The notes under the pieces are model-generated. The model was not told the DNA's origin and did not search any database. It saw only the letters and a list, made by a program, of their open reading frames with translations. A DNA stretch of 43,193 bases. Source: Rhodopirellula sp. (GTDB taxonomy: Bacteria; Planctomycetota; Planctomycetia; Pirellulales; Thermoguttaceae). Positions within the stretch are counted from its first letter, which is position 1; each line of letters starts with the position of its first letter. The position numbers were made by a program, and so were the translations under genes. Of the stretch, positions 12,926-21,011 are shown piece after piece. The stretch lies in contig JAAYEH010000560.1 of NCBI GenBank assembly GCA_012728855.1, positions 1 to 43,193 of the forward strand, read 5' to 3'.

Positions 12926-15382
12926 ATGACCGTTTTCCGGCGATCTGTCATAGGCATGGCCGTCTTGTTCTCTCTCCTGGCTCACGCCGCGACAGCCGCC
13001 GAATACCATGTAAGCTCGACCGGCTCCGACGATGCCGACGGCACGGCCGAGAATCCCTTCCGCACCCTTTTCAAGGCAACCGCGGCCCTTCATCCCGGCG
13101 ATGTCTGCATCGTTCATGAAGGAGTCTATCGCGAGACGATGGTTGTGCCGCGTGCGGGCCAACCGGACAAGCCGATCCGCGTCCAGGCGGCTCCCGGCGC
13201 CCGGGTGGTGATTTCGGCCACCGAACCGCTCAAGACGCAGTGGACCCGCCGGGAAAACGGTGTCTACGCCGCCAGGATCGATTCGCCGCCCGCGCAGTTG
13301 TTCTTCGACGGGCAGATGGCCCGGGAGGCCCATTGGCCCAACGGGGCTGACGGCGATCTGATGGACAGGCCCTGCGTCAAGGCCGAAGAGGGAACGGGCT
13401 ACGAGCGGATCGTCTGCAAGAAGCTCCCGCCGGGAGATTTCAACGGCGGCTATGCGCTGATCTGGCGGGGTGGGGCGTGGACCAACGCCACCGTGCGGAT
13501 CAAGGACTATCGCCCCGGCGAGTCGCTGGCCTTCGATCCGCCTTTCCAGCCTCACAGCGATCAATATCACCAGGGCGATGCCTTCAAACCGCGAGCGGGA
13601 AACCGCTTCTTGCTGCTGGGCTCGCCGGCCGCGCTCGATGTGCCGGGCGAGTGGCTCGTCGAGCCCGGCACCGGCCTGACGCTCTTCCTCCCGCCTCCCG
13701 GCAAAGCCCCCGAGGATCTTCGCCTGGAAACCAAGGCCCGCGATCACGTCCTCATCTTGCGCGGATGCAGCCATGTCGCGGTCGACAATATCGAACTCTT
13801 CGGCGGCGCTTTCGACCTCTCCGGCGCCAACCATTGCCTTCTGGAGAACGTCCGAAGTTTCTACAGCAACCACTTCGCCCGCACCGCGCAACAGGTGCCT
13901 CCCTATCCGGCCAACCGTATCAGCGGCAACCACAATCGCCTCCGCCGTTGCCACATCGCCTACTCGGCCGGCGCGGGGCTCGATATCCAGGGCGAGGGGA
14001 ATTCGATCAGCAACTGCGTGATCCACGACATCGGCTACATGGGAACCTATGAGGGCGCCGTTCAGGTGAAGGGAACCAAGGGCACGGTCATCGACCACTC
14101 GAGCATCTACCGCTGCGGACGGGATCTCATCCTGCACCATCAAGCTCAAGATCTGCGGATCACCTATTGCGACTTGCACCATGCCGTGATGCTCAACGAC
14201 GACGCCGGCGCCACCTACGCCTGGGGCACGGACGGTAGGGAGAGCGTCATCGCCTACAACTGGGTCCACCACAGCGTCCAGGATCACACGGTCGGAATCT
14301 ACCTCGACAATTTCTGCAAGAACTTCCTCGTCCATCACAACGTCGTCTGGGCCTGCGGCTCCTCCGGGATCACGCTCAACTGCGACGCCCACAGCCACCT
14401 CGTGGCCAACAACACGATCGCCCAATGCCCCAAGGCATTCGGCACGTTCGCCTACCATCGCTACACGCCGGATCAGAGCGGCACGCGGATCGTCAACAAT
14501 CTGTTGCTCGCCCCTTTCGACCCCGCCGATCCGCACCACGTGATCTCCGGCGCGAAGGGTGCGGTTCTCGAATCCAACGGAACAGGGGCCGTCGACGCGG
14601 ACGGCCTGCCGCTGCCCGACTCGGCGGCCGTCGATGCCGGCGTCGTCCTGCCCGGCGTCACCGACGGATTCCGCGGCGCGGCGCCCGACCTCGGCGCCTA
14701 TGAGCGGGGCGCGCCTCTCTGGCGGCCCGGCGCCGACTGGGACAAGAACCCCACGCCCAGGCCCGATATCGCCTTCGCGCCGCAGGCGGCGATCACCGAA
14801 GAGACCATGCTCCGCGACGGGCTGCTGCTCTGGCTCGATGCGTCGGCCGAGAATACGCTCGAACAGACTGGCGGCGTCTTGACCCGTTGGCACGACCGGC
14901 GCACCAACGGACGCGCCGCCGCGGCCGGAGCGGGCTTCACCGTCGCCGCCGGAATGGGCCGCACGGTCGTCCACTCCGCCGGCCAATCCGGGCTCAAGGT
15001 CGGCCGGCTCCGCGCCGAAAAGGGTTCCGCCACGGTCCTGCTCGTCGCCCGCTCGGAAAGCGATGCAGCCAGGCCCTGGCAACGCCTCTTGGTATCCTCG
15101 TCCGGCGACGGTCCCGATTGGATTAGTCCCAGCTTCATCATCATGCGTCCCAACGGCGAGAAGCCGACGCCGTTCGCGCCCCGCATCTTCCTGGCCGAAT
15201 ACGCCAAAGACGTGGTGCTGGACAACGTCCACCTCGCCAGTTCCGCGCACGGCGACTCTCAGAGCTTTATCGGCGAACTGGCGGAAGTGCTTGTTTTCGA
15301 TCGTTTGCTCCGCTTCGATGAATTGCTCGCAATCCAGAACTATCTCCGCGCTAAATGGTCCATCGAGAAGCGGGGCGAATGA
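12926..15382 (+). CDS. secreted right-handed beta-helix protein with C-terminal lectin-like domain
   Basis: An 818-residue exported protein. Residues 1-26 are a signal peptide ending ATAAEYHV; AGGAG precedes the ATG. The opening YHVSSTGSDDADGTAENPFRTLFKA is the standard beginning of parallel beta-helix polysaccharide lyases and their relatives, followed by GDVCIVHEGVYRE and PIRVQAAPGA. Residues about 270-530 hold repeating beta-helix turns rich in Asn and His (NHNRLRRCHI, NSISNCVIHD, LRITYCDLHH, NFLVHHNVVW, HLVANNTIAQ). After a linker, residues about 630-815 form a second domain (LLLWLDASAENTL, VTRWHDRR-like, ELAEVLVFDR), typical of concanavalin/LamG-like folds that bind glycans. It probably digests or binds an acidic polysaccharide at the cell surface. 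The catalytic residues cannot be assigned by eye, so lyase activity is inference. Confidence 0.83.
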   Translation: MTVFRRSVIGMAVLFSLLAHAATAAEYHVSSTGSDDADGTAENPFRTLFKATAALHPGDVCIVHEGVYRETMVVPRAGQPDKPIRVQAAPGARVVISATEPLKTQWTRRENGVYAARIDSPPAQLFFDGQMAREAHWPNGADGDLMDRPCVKAEEGTGYERIVCKKLPPGDFNGGYALIWRGGAWTNATVRIKDYRPGESLAFDPPFQPHSDQYHQGDAFKPRAGNRFLLLGSPAALDVPGEWLVEPGTGLTLFLPPPGKAPEDLRLETKARDHVLILRGCSHVAVDNIELFGGAFDLSGANHCLLENVRSFYSNHFARTAQQVPPYPANRISGNHNRLRRCHIAYSAGAGLDIQGEGNSISNCVIHDIGYMGTYEGAVQVKGTKGTVIDHSSIYRCGRDLILHHQAQDLRITYCDLHHAVMLNDDAGATYAWGTDGRESVIAYNWVHHSVQDHTVGIYLDNFCKNFLVHHNVVWACGSSGITLNCDAHSHLVANNTIAQCPKAFGTFAYHRYTPDQSGTRIVNNLLLAPFDPADPHHVISGAKGAVLESNGTGAVDADGLPLPDSAAVDAGVVLPGVTDGFRGAAPDLGAYERGAPLWRPGADWDKNPTPRPDIAFAPQAAITEETMLRDGLLLWLDASAENTLEQTGGVLTRWHDRRTNGRAAAAGAGFTVAAGMGRTVVHSAGQSGLKVGRLRAEKGSATVLLVARSESDAARPWQRLLVSSSGDGPDWISPSFIIMRPNGEKPTPFAPRIFLAEYAKDVVLDNVHLASSAHGDSQSFIGELAEVLVFDRLLRFDELLAIQNYLRAKWSIEKRGE

Positions 15383-15452
15383 GCGATTCCCGGCGTCTGC
15401 CCGATTTCAGTCTTCTGTGCAGAGTATTCGAAAACGTTCGCAGTAGTTAGCT

Positions 15453-15839
15453 ATGCCGCTGGATCCTCGGCAGACTTCTCTTTTAACCGATGCGTGTGGG
15501 CAGTCATTGGGACAGGTAAGCATCGAGCGTATCGAAGGCAATCGCCTATTTGGCCGTTTTACGGCGGGGGCTGATTTCGGGGGAGTGCGCTGCCTGTTCG
15601 AGAAGTTGGAAGAGGCTGTCAACGATCAGGTATTCGGCGATGCCGACCGCTTGGCCGAGCAGATCGATCGCCTGGACCTGCGACTCGCGGGCACCGGCCC
15701 TGCAGAACAACTCGCTCTCCGGGACGTTCAAATAATGGATGGCTCTGCTTTCTGCTGTAAGGTTCCCGGGCTCGCTCTAGCGCAGATTCCCCGGGCCGTG
15801 GCCTGGGCTCATAGGATGAACTGCCGCAAATTCGCCTGA
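15453..15839 (+). CDS. small conserved-looking protein whose end lies in a repeat
   Basis: A 128-residue frame. Residues 1-95 look like a genuine protein with a mixed alpha/beta pattern: GQSLGQVSIERIEGNRLFGRF, LFEKLEEAVNDQVFGDADRL, EQIDRLDLRLAG, LALRDVQIMDG. The last residues (MNCRKFA) and the stop are encoded by repeat copy C, which begins at about 15820. The original C-terminus was probably replaced when the repeat arrived, or the gene always ended slightly earlier. No ribosome site is seen before ATG 15453. I do not recognise the family and no neighbour explains it. Confidence 0.5.
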   Translation: MPLDPRQTSLLTDACGQSLGQVSIERIEGNRLFGRFTAGADFGGVRCLFEKLEEAVNDQVFGDADRLAEQIDRLDLRLAGTGPAEQLALRDVQIMDGSAFCCKVPGLALAQIPRAVAWAHRMNCRKFA

Positions 15840-16016
15840 AAACCAGGCACCCCCATAGAATCCATCGACAACACGCATAGGCCTGCCCGGAGAATCGCAA
15901 GTCTCCGGCTGTGCGCTGCAAGACGCGGAACAGAGAAGAGGCACCGGTACTCCGGACAAAAGTACCGGTGCCTCTTCTCTGTTCACGGACTTCCCGAGCC
16001 ATGCGAGGTCGCCGGA
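15820..16016 (-). repeat. 57-nt-hairpin interspersed repeat, copy C
   Basis: Reverse orientation relative to A and B. It starts ACTGCCGCAAATTCGCCTGA, runs through AATCCATCGACAACACGCAT, the perfect hairpin at 15928-15984, and ends GAGCCATGCGAGGTCGCCGG. It lacks the A/T-rich outer part (ATGTATAGA and onward) that copies A and D carry, so it is truncated at the end facing the small gene at 15453. A short palindrome ACTTGGCC-TTC-GGCCAAGT follows at 16047-16065. Confidence 0.87.
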
Positions 16017-16332
16017 CCATCGGTAGGCGCAGGGATGCATTGGCTGACTTGGCCTTCGGCCAAGTTCCGAGGCAACCGAGCACCGCCGCCCCCCGCTGAC
16101 CCCGCCAGCATGGGACTCCGCTTCATGAGGAAACAATACAGGATGCTAAAGCCCCCTGTTCGTCGACCATTCCGCAGTATGGCTACCACGGTACGGATCG
16201 TTCGCGGGGGTCGTGATAGGTGGACTCGTCCGGCTCCAGGCGCAAACCGCCGGAGGATACTGGGGACGACAGAAGGGTTGGTGGCAAATAAGAAAGCAAT
16301 CACCCGGCAGGTTGTTATTTGGATACGCCAGC

Positions 16333-16432
16333 CATCGTTTAACCGCAGGGCCAACGGCCCGCGCGGGCGGCTGTGATCGGAGCCCGTCGCGTCTAATCCC
16401 GCACGGGCCGTTGGCCCTGCGGTTAAACGATG
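16333..16432. repeat. 100-bp element with perfect 28-bp inverted ends
   Basis: Arms 16333-16360 and 16405-16432 are exact complements. The left arm begins CATCGTTTAACCGCAGGGCC. The 44-base centre is GC-rich and contains smaller pairings. The rest of 16017-16512 shows no gene with a ribosome site. The shape is that of a REP/MITE-like element; only one copy is in the window. Confidence 0.8.
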
Positions 16433-16512
16433 ATGCGGGTGATTGAAAGAAAATGGTGGAAACTCATGCGCTATCTCTCCTTTCTGCCACTCCGCAATCA
16501 AACCGGATGAGC

Positions 16513-16537
16513 AAAAAAAGGCGACAAAAACGTCGCC
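16513..16537 (-). terminator. Rho-independent terminator reading leftward
   Basis: On the minus strand GGCGAC, GTTTTT, GTCGCC forms a 6-bp GC stem directly followed by seven T residues (plus strand A7 at 16513-16519). That is the classic intrinsic terminator layout. No minus-strand gene is annotated to its right before 21012, so it would end a short unrecognised transcript starting near 16540-16650. Confidence 0.55.
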
Positions 16538-16596
16538 GAAATCCAAAATGGGGGTTTACCGCCACTTCATTTTCGGTTCAGCTAACGGCTGTGAGT

Positions 16597-16625
16597 TTGC
16601 TCTTTTTTAAGGTGCTTCTTAAAGT
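16597..16625 (+). promoter_or_regulatory. possible promoter of the lipoprotein-DUF1559 pair
   Basis: TTGCTC at 16597-16602 and TAAAGT at 16620-16625 are 17 bases apart and end 20 bases before the lipoprotein start. The match to sigma-70 boxes is moderate (3 of 6 and 4 of 6). Confidence 0.35.
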
Positions 16626-16645
16626 GCCCACACTCAGGAGACGAG

Positions 16646-17053
16646 ATGATGCTCAAGGTTGGTGGTCTGGCGGTTCTTTGCCTGGCTTCGATGGTCTTTG
16701 TCGCCGGCTGTTCGCCTTCAGCATCTGGGGATTCGCCTGATTTGGCGCCGGTGAGCGGCACAGTGACGATGGGTGGCGAACCGCTCAGTGGCGCTTCGGT
16801 CGTTTTTGAATCCGCCTCCGGGCACGCCTCCTACGGCGCCACTGACGCCAGTGGGCGATACGAACTGACTTTTAAGGGCGATGCGAAGGGAGCGGTTGTG
16901 GGCGCGAACACGGTTCGCATTACCACGGTTCTGGATCACCCTGCGCCGCCCGATTACCAAGACCCGATCCCTGCGAAGTACAACCAGTCGTCGGAGTTGA
17001 AAGTGACGGTCGAAGCGGGAGCGAATACGCACGATTTCGCTCTCGAACCGTGA
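16646..17053 (+). CDS. small lipoprotein with carboxypeptidase-regulatory-like (transthyretin) fold
   Basis: A 135-residue lipoprotein. The signal peptide ends in the lipobox FVAGC (Cys at about 22), then a Ser-rich linker. The mature domain has the beta-sandwich pattern of carboxypeptidase-regulatory/DUF4198-like domains: PVSGTVTMGGEPLSGASVVFE, YGATDASGRYELTF, GANTVRITT and a final strand HDFALEP. Such lipoproteins are very common in planctomycetes directly beside DUF1559 proteins, as here, 51 bp before the DUF1559 start. Their role is unknown; cell-surface or periplasmic adhesion is a guess. CAGGAGACGAG precedes two adjacent ATG codons; the first is taken. Confidence 0.85.
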   Translation: MMLKVGGLAVLCLASMVFVAGCSPSASGDSPDLAPVSGTVTMGGEPLSGASVVFESASGHASYGATDASGRYELTFKGDAKGAVVGANTVRITTVLDHPAPPDYQDPIPAKYNQSSELKVTVEAGANTHDFALEP

Positions 17054-17104
17054 TTTGCGTTTACTGTGGTCTGCCCTTTTTTTCTTTTTGGGAGGTGTGT
17101 TGTT

Positions 17105-18094
17105 ATGGCCGGTTTTTTATCGAGATCTTGGGTTCGCAGGTTCGGCTTCACGCTCGTCGAACTGTTGGTTGTGATCGCTATCATTGGCATTTTGATTGCA
17201 TTGCTGCTTCCCGCTGTCCAAGCAGCCCGTGAAGCGGCTCGGCGGTCGCAATGCTCGAACAACTTGAAGCAAGTCGCCCTGGGGCTGCACAACTACCACG
17301 ACACGCACCTCGTTTTCCCGCCCGGATTCGTCGACACCAGCCCGTCCTGCAGTGCGACAAACAACGCGAATGCCATTGATCAGGCGAGTAACTTGAACGG
17401 TCTCGCCTGGTCGGCGTTGATCCTGCCATTCGTCGAACAGGGCCCGTTGTACGACCAAGTGAAAAGCCAGACGAGCAGTTTTGCACGACACTGGGAACGT
17501 GACTTTAGCTGGACCGTGAACCCGATTGCTGCGTCGCGACAAGGGGTCTCGGTCTACAGTTGTCCAACGGACACGATGGAGCTTATCAACACCAAGAGAG
17601 GCAGTTTCGGAAAAAACAACTACTTGGGTAATTCAGGTACTGGTGCTCCGCTGGATGCCCTGGGGGTTCTTTATCCAGGCTCTAGGATAAAGATGCGAGA
17701 TATCCAGGACGGAACCTCCAATACGGCGCTGCTCGTCGAGCGAACGGGAACGAGAGAGTTGAGTTCGACAAGCTGCGGTGTCGGTGCTGCGGCCGTCGCC
17801 TGCGATTGGCAAGCCGGTTTGTGGATTGGGGCGAGGACGATCGGTAGTGCGAACACTTGGTCCCCCGGGCTCAACAACACCGACGTCGACAGCTATGGCG
17901 GAAATGGTGCGACCTATTTGATCAACCGCTCGTCTGCGACTTGGGGTGCTGCATGGGGCAGCGCCAGCAATCACCCCGGTGGTCTGCAATGGGCACTGTG
18001 TGACGCCTCGGTCAACTTCGTTTCCGAGACCATCGACATGGCGACCTACCGATACCTGCGAGACCGTCGAGACAACCAGGTCGTAAGCCAGTGA
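17105..18094 (+). CDS. DUF1559 protein with type IV prepilin-like N-terminus
   Basis: A 329-residue member of the planctomycete-expanded DUF1559 (SBP_bac_10-like) family. After a short basic leader (MAGFLSRSWVRRFG) stands the prepilin motif FTLVELLVVIAIIGIL, cut by a prepilin peptidase between G and F, followed by PAVQAAREAARRSQCSNNLKQ. The body has the family hallmarks LGLHNYHDTHLVFPPG, a disulphide-prone stretch YSCPTD, RDIQDGTSNTALLVE and the closing HPGGLQWALCDASVNFVSETID. Start 17105 has GGAGGTG upstream; the longer frame to 17066 overlaps that site. These proteins are thought to be pseudopilin-like surface components. The GspE/PilB-like ATPase at 2532 belongs to the machinery class that assembles such proteins. 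Co-transcribed with the lipoprotein upstream. Confidence 0.93.
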   Translation: MAGFLSRSWVRRFGFTLVELLVVIAIIGILIALLLPAVQAAREAARRSQCSNNLKQVALGLHNYHDTHLVFPPGFVDTSPSCSATNNANAIDQASNLNGLAWSALILPFVEQGPLYDQVKSQTSSFARHWERDFSWTVNPIAASRQGVSVYSCPTDTMELINTKRGSFGKNNYLGNSGTGAPLDALGVLYPGSRIKMRDIQDGTSNTALLVERTGTRELSSTSCGVGAAAVACDWQAGLWIGARTIGSANTWSPGLNNTDVDSYGGNGATYLINRSSATWGAAWGSASNHPGGLQWALCDASVNFVSETIDMATYRYLRDRRDNQVVSQ

Positions 18095-18124
18095 GCGATT
18101 ATTGATATCAGCCGTGTTCCCGAT

Positions 18125-18154
18125 CCCCGGTCGTCTCCATCGCGACGACCGGGG
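18125..18154. terminator. hairpin after the DUF1559 gene
   Basis: CCCCGGTCGTC, an 8-base loop, and GACGACCGGGG give an 11-bp perfect stem 31 bases after the stop codon. There is no T-tract, so it may protect the mRNA end or act with Rho; calling it a terminator is inference. Confidence 0.45.
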
Positions 18155-18237
18155 GCCGGGTCGATTGCGACCGCAGGCGATGGGCAAGGAAACGCTTGCC
18201 GCCTGCGCCCTTTTCGACGAGCCATCAAGCTTCCCAT

Positions 18238-18267
18238 CAGCCCGGCTGCTTCCGAGCAGCCGGGCTG
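18238..18267. repeat. perfect CAGCCCGGCTG-type hairpin
   Basis: CAGCCCGGCTGCT, TCCG, AGCAGCCGGGCTG: a 13-bp perfect stem on a four-base loop. Relatives occur at 1946, 36665 and 37126, all outside genes. It lies between the DUF1559 and LRR-TPR genes. Confidence 0.75.
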
Positions 18268-18350
18268 ATCAATGCCGCGTTACCGTTCAAGTGAACAGAA
18301 TACGGTAAGTTGGCCGCTGGCGCTTCCATCGCCCGAAGAGTTCGCCTCTT

Positions 18351-20795
18351 ATGCATGCAGCGAATCGCCACCGGTTCCGCTTTCTCTCCACCCGATGGCT
18401 GCGTTTGCTGGTGGTCGCGGCCGGGATACTGGCGGCCGCAGGGACATGGTTCGCCGCAAAACTCAAACAGGCAACTGCCCAGCAGGAACTGGTTGCCTAT
18501 GTCCGCGGTCTCGGCGGAGAAGTGTTTTACGATTACCAGTGCAAACCATCCGACGAGTGGCCGGCGGCGAACCAACAACGGCCCCGGCCGGGATGGCTGG
18601 AAGAGCGACTCGGTGACGACCTCCTGCATGACGTCTGCTCGGTGAGCTTCGTGGAGTTTGAGCGTCGCGACCGCGGGCGGCTGTCGGTCAAGGAAACGCG
18701 TTATCTTTCGGATACCGAACTCGCACGGCTCAAGCAGTTGCCCGAACTCCGCTGGCTGGCTCTCGACGGCCGCCGGCTCACCGCCGCCGGGCTCAGGCAA
18801 CTTGGGGAATTCTCCTCTCTGGAAAGGCTGTGGCTGAGCACGGCCGTGATCTCCGACGACTGGGTGGCGCACCTGGCCGGGGCGACCAGACTCAAGCATC
18901 TTCTCCTCCCCGAGTTGCCGCTTACGGACGCCGGCGCGAAATCTCTCGAGAAGTTGACCCAACTGGAGGCGCTGGATTGCAGTGGCACGCGCGTAACCGA
19001 CGCCGCCCTGAAACATCTCAACGGGATGACTCGCCTCAAGCGTTTGGCCCTTGCCGGCACGCGTGTGACCGACGCCGGCCTCGGAGAGCTTCGCGGCCTC
19101 ACCGGCCTGGAATCACTCTGGTTGAGCAACACGCGGATCACCGACGCCGGCCTGGCGGAACTCGAGGCCATGACGAGCCTGAAACAACTCTCCCTGGCCG
19201 ACACGCGCGTGACCGACGCCGGCCTCCAGCATCTTCGGCAATGCACCAGCCTCGAAAGGCTGGATCTTGCCGGCACGGAAGTCACCGGCCCCGGCCTGGC
19301 CTGCCTGGCGAACATGTCGAATCTCCGCGAGTTGTATTTGATCGGCACGCGCATCGACGACGCGGGACTGAAACATCTTCAAGAGTTGACTCGTTTGGAA
19401 AAGCTGGACCTGAGCGGCACGGAGGTGGCCGATGCGGGGCTCGCTTATTTGAAGGACATGCGAGATTTGCGATGCCTGGTCCTCGACGGCACGGCCATCT
19501 CGAGCGCCGCCGGCGAACCGCTTAACTCATTGGTTGGCCTGGAGGACTTGTCGGTCTCGGCCACGGCAATGGACGACGCGGGCCTGGCACGGCTCAAGGA
19601 CTTGGCCAAGCTCCGCCGGCTGCGGGTCTACGAGAGCGGCTGCACTCTCTCGGGCGTCGTACACCTCTATACGTCGGTCCAAGGTCGCGGCCTGGATGCC
19701 GTCTGGGAAGCCGTGGCGAGCACCCAGCGCGACGATCGAAAGCAGGTGGTCTCACTCGATCTGTCCAAGATCCAGGTGACCGACGCCGGTTTGGCGCATC
19801 TGGAAGGGCTCACGAGCCTGGAGTTTCTCTATCTAAGCGGCACCCAGGTAAGCGACGCCGGGCTGCGACACCTCAAGGGGCTCTTGCATCTCAACCTCAT
19901 CGATCTCACGCGCACTCAGGTGACCGACGCCGGGTTGGACCATTTACAGGGATTGCCCCGGCTGCAAACATTGCACCTGGCCGCAACCCAAGTCAGCCCG
20001 CAGGGTGCGGAGGACTTTGCGCGAGCATCGTCCGGGCGGGTTCGCGTGTACCGGGTCGATTTTTCGCACATCGAGCCCGCGGCGCTCGAAGCGAAGAGCG
20101 CGAGCACCTACGTCAATCTCGGCGAGACGCTGCTCAGCCGGGGACGAACGGCAAAGGCAAAGGGTTACTTTCGCAAAGCACTCGAGTACCGGCCGAATCG
20201 CAAGGAGGCTCACCTTGGACTGGCCCGAGCGATGAACGAAGAAGGGAAACTCCAGGAGGCCGCGGCCGAATGTCGCGCGGCACTGCAGACCGATCCACAA
20301 TGCTTCGAGGCACACAAGACTCTGGGGCTGATCTTGCTGTATGTCGGCCGGGTCGATGAAGCCCGCGGCCATCTTGCCGAAGCGGTTCGCATCCAACCGA
20401 GAGATTCTTCGGCCAATTACTACCTGGGCCACGCCTTGCACCGGTTGGGCAAGCCGGAGGAAGCGGTGCCCCATTACCGCGCCGCATCCAAGTACGATCC
20501 GGAATTTGTGCCGGCGCTGCTGGCGCTGGCGGCGATCCGCATCGCTCCGGGCAAGCCGGAACTGCAAGACCCCGCCGAAGCGATCCAATGTGCCGAAAAA
20601 GCCTGCGAATTAACCCAAGAGGGCGATCCCGCCGCGTTGGAGATCCTGGCCCAGGTCTATGCCATGAGCGGTCGCCTCGACGATGCCGTCGGCGCCGCCC
20701 AGCGCGCCGCGACCATCGCCCGCCGCACCGGAGACCAACGCCTTGCTGACCGGATCGAGAAGAAGATCGTTCTCTACCGCGAAGCGGCCCGCTGA
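18351..20795 (+). CDS. membrane-anchored LRR and TPR repeat protein
   Basis: An 814-residue protein. Residues 15-35 form one membrane anchor (WLRLLVVAAGILAAAGTWFAA), so the rest is probably outside the membrane. From about 110 to 440 run leucine-rich repeats of 24 residues with the GALA-like phrase VTDAGLxHLxxLTxLxxLxLxGT repeated about a dozen times. After a break (LYTSVQGRGLDAVWEAV) a second shorter LRR block spans about 470-565. From about 580 to the end are TPR units (STYVNLGETLLSRGRTAKAKGY, AHLGLARAMNEEGKLQEAAAE). The TPR end resembles the C-terminus of the next, convergent protein. Both repeat types bind proteins or peptides, so a scaffold role is likely. Only a weak GAAGAG site precedes the ATG. 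Confidence 0.85.
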   Translation: MHAANRHRFRFLSTRWLRLLVVAAGILAAAGTWFAAKLKQATAQQELVAYVRGLGGEVFYDYQCKPSDEWPAANQQRPRPGWLEERLGDDLLHDVCSVSFVEFERRDRGRLSVKETRYLSDTELARLKQLPELRWLALDGRRLTAAGLRQLGEFSSLERLWLSTAVISDDWVAHLAGATRLKHLLLPELPLTDAGAKSLEKLTQLEALDCSGTRVTDAALKHLNGMTRLKRLALAGTRVTDAGLGELRGLTGLESLWLSNTRITDAGLAELEAMTSLKQLSLADTRVTDAGLQHLRQCTSLERLDLAGTEVTGPGLACLANMSNLRELYLIGTRIDDAGLKHLQELTRLEKLDLSGTEVADAGLAYLKDMRDLRCLVLDGTAISSAAGEPLNSLVGLEDLSVSATAMDDAGLARLKDLAKLRRLRVYESGCTLSGVVHLYTSVQGRGLDAVWEAVASTQRDDRKQVVSLDLSKIQVTDAGLAHLEGLTSLEFLYLSGTQVSDAGLRHLKGLLHLNLIDLTRTQVTDAGLDHLQGLPRLQTLHLAATQVSPQGAEDFARASSGRVRVYRVDFSHIEPAALEAKSASTYVNLGETLLSRGRTAKAKGYFRKALEYRPNRKEAHLGLARAMNEEGKLQEAAAECRAALQTDPQCFEAHKTLGLILLYVGRVDEARGHLAEAVRIQPRDSSANYYLGHALHRLGKPEEAVPHYRAASKYDPEFVPALLALAAIRIAPGKPELQDPAEAIQCAEKACELTQEGDPAALEILAQVYAMSGRLDDAVGAAQRAATIARRTGDQRLADRIEKKIVLYREAAR

Positions 20796-20888
20796 CGGCG
20801 TAAGGGATGACTCAGGAGTAACCTCCCCATTGGACGGTCGATGAGAGACACACCCGATGGCATGTTGAGTATAGGGTGGTAGGTGGAC

Positions 20889-20950
20889 GAACAGGAGTCA
20901 ACAGAGATAACAGAGATGTCCCACTCTGTTGTCTCTGTTCTCTCTTGTTC
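20889..20950. repeat. imperfect 27-bp inverted repeat between converging genes
   Basis: The left arm 20889-20915 contains CAACAGAGATAACAGAG. The right arm 20924-20950 contains CTCTGTTGTCTCTGTTCTCT. They pair with a few mismatches over a 8-base loop. Placed between two converging stop codons, it could end transcription from both sides. Confidence 0.6.
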
Positions 20951-21011
20951 CATCTACTGGCTCCCGTTCCCAACATCCAAATGAGGAAGTACACGATTAC
21001 GCTGACGGCGG

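Noticed and set aside
12848..15250. 800-residue open frame on the minus strand
   Set aside because: Antisense shadow of the beta-helix gene, which has a signal peptide, ribosome site and clear domain pattern on the plus strand.
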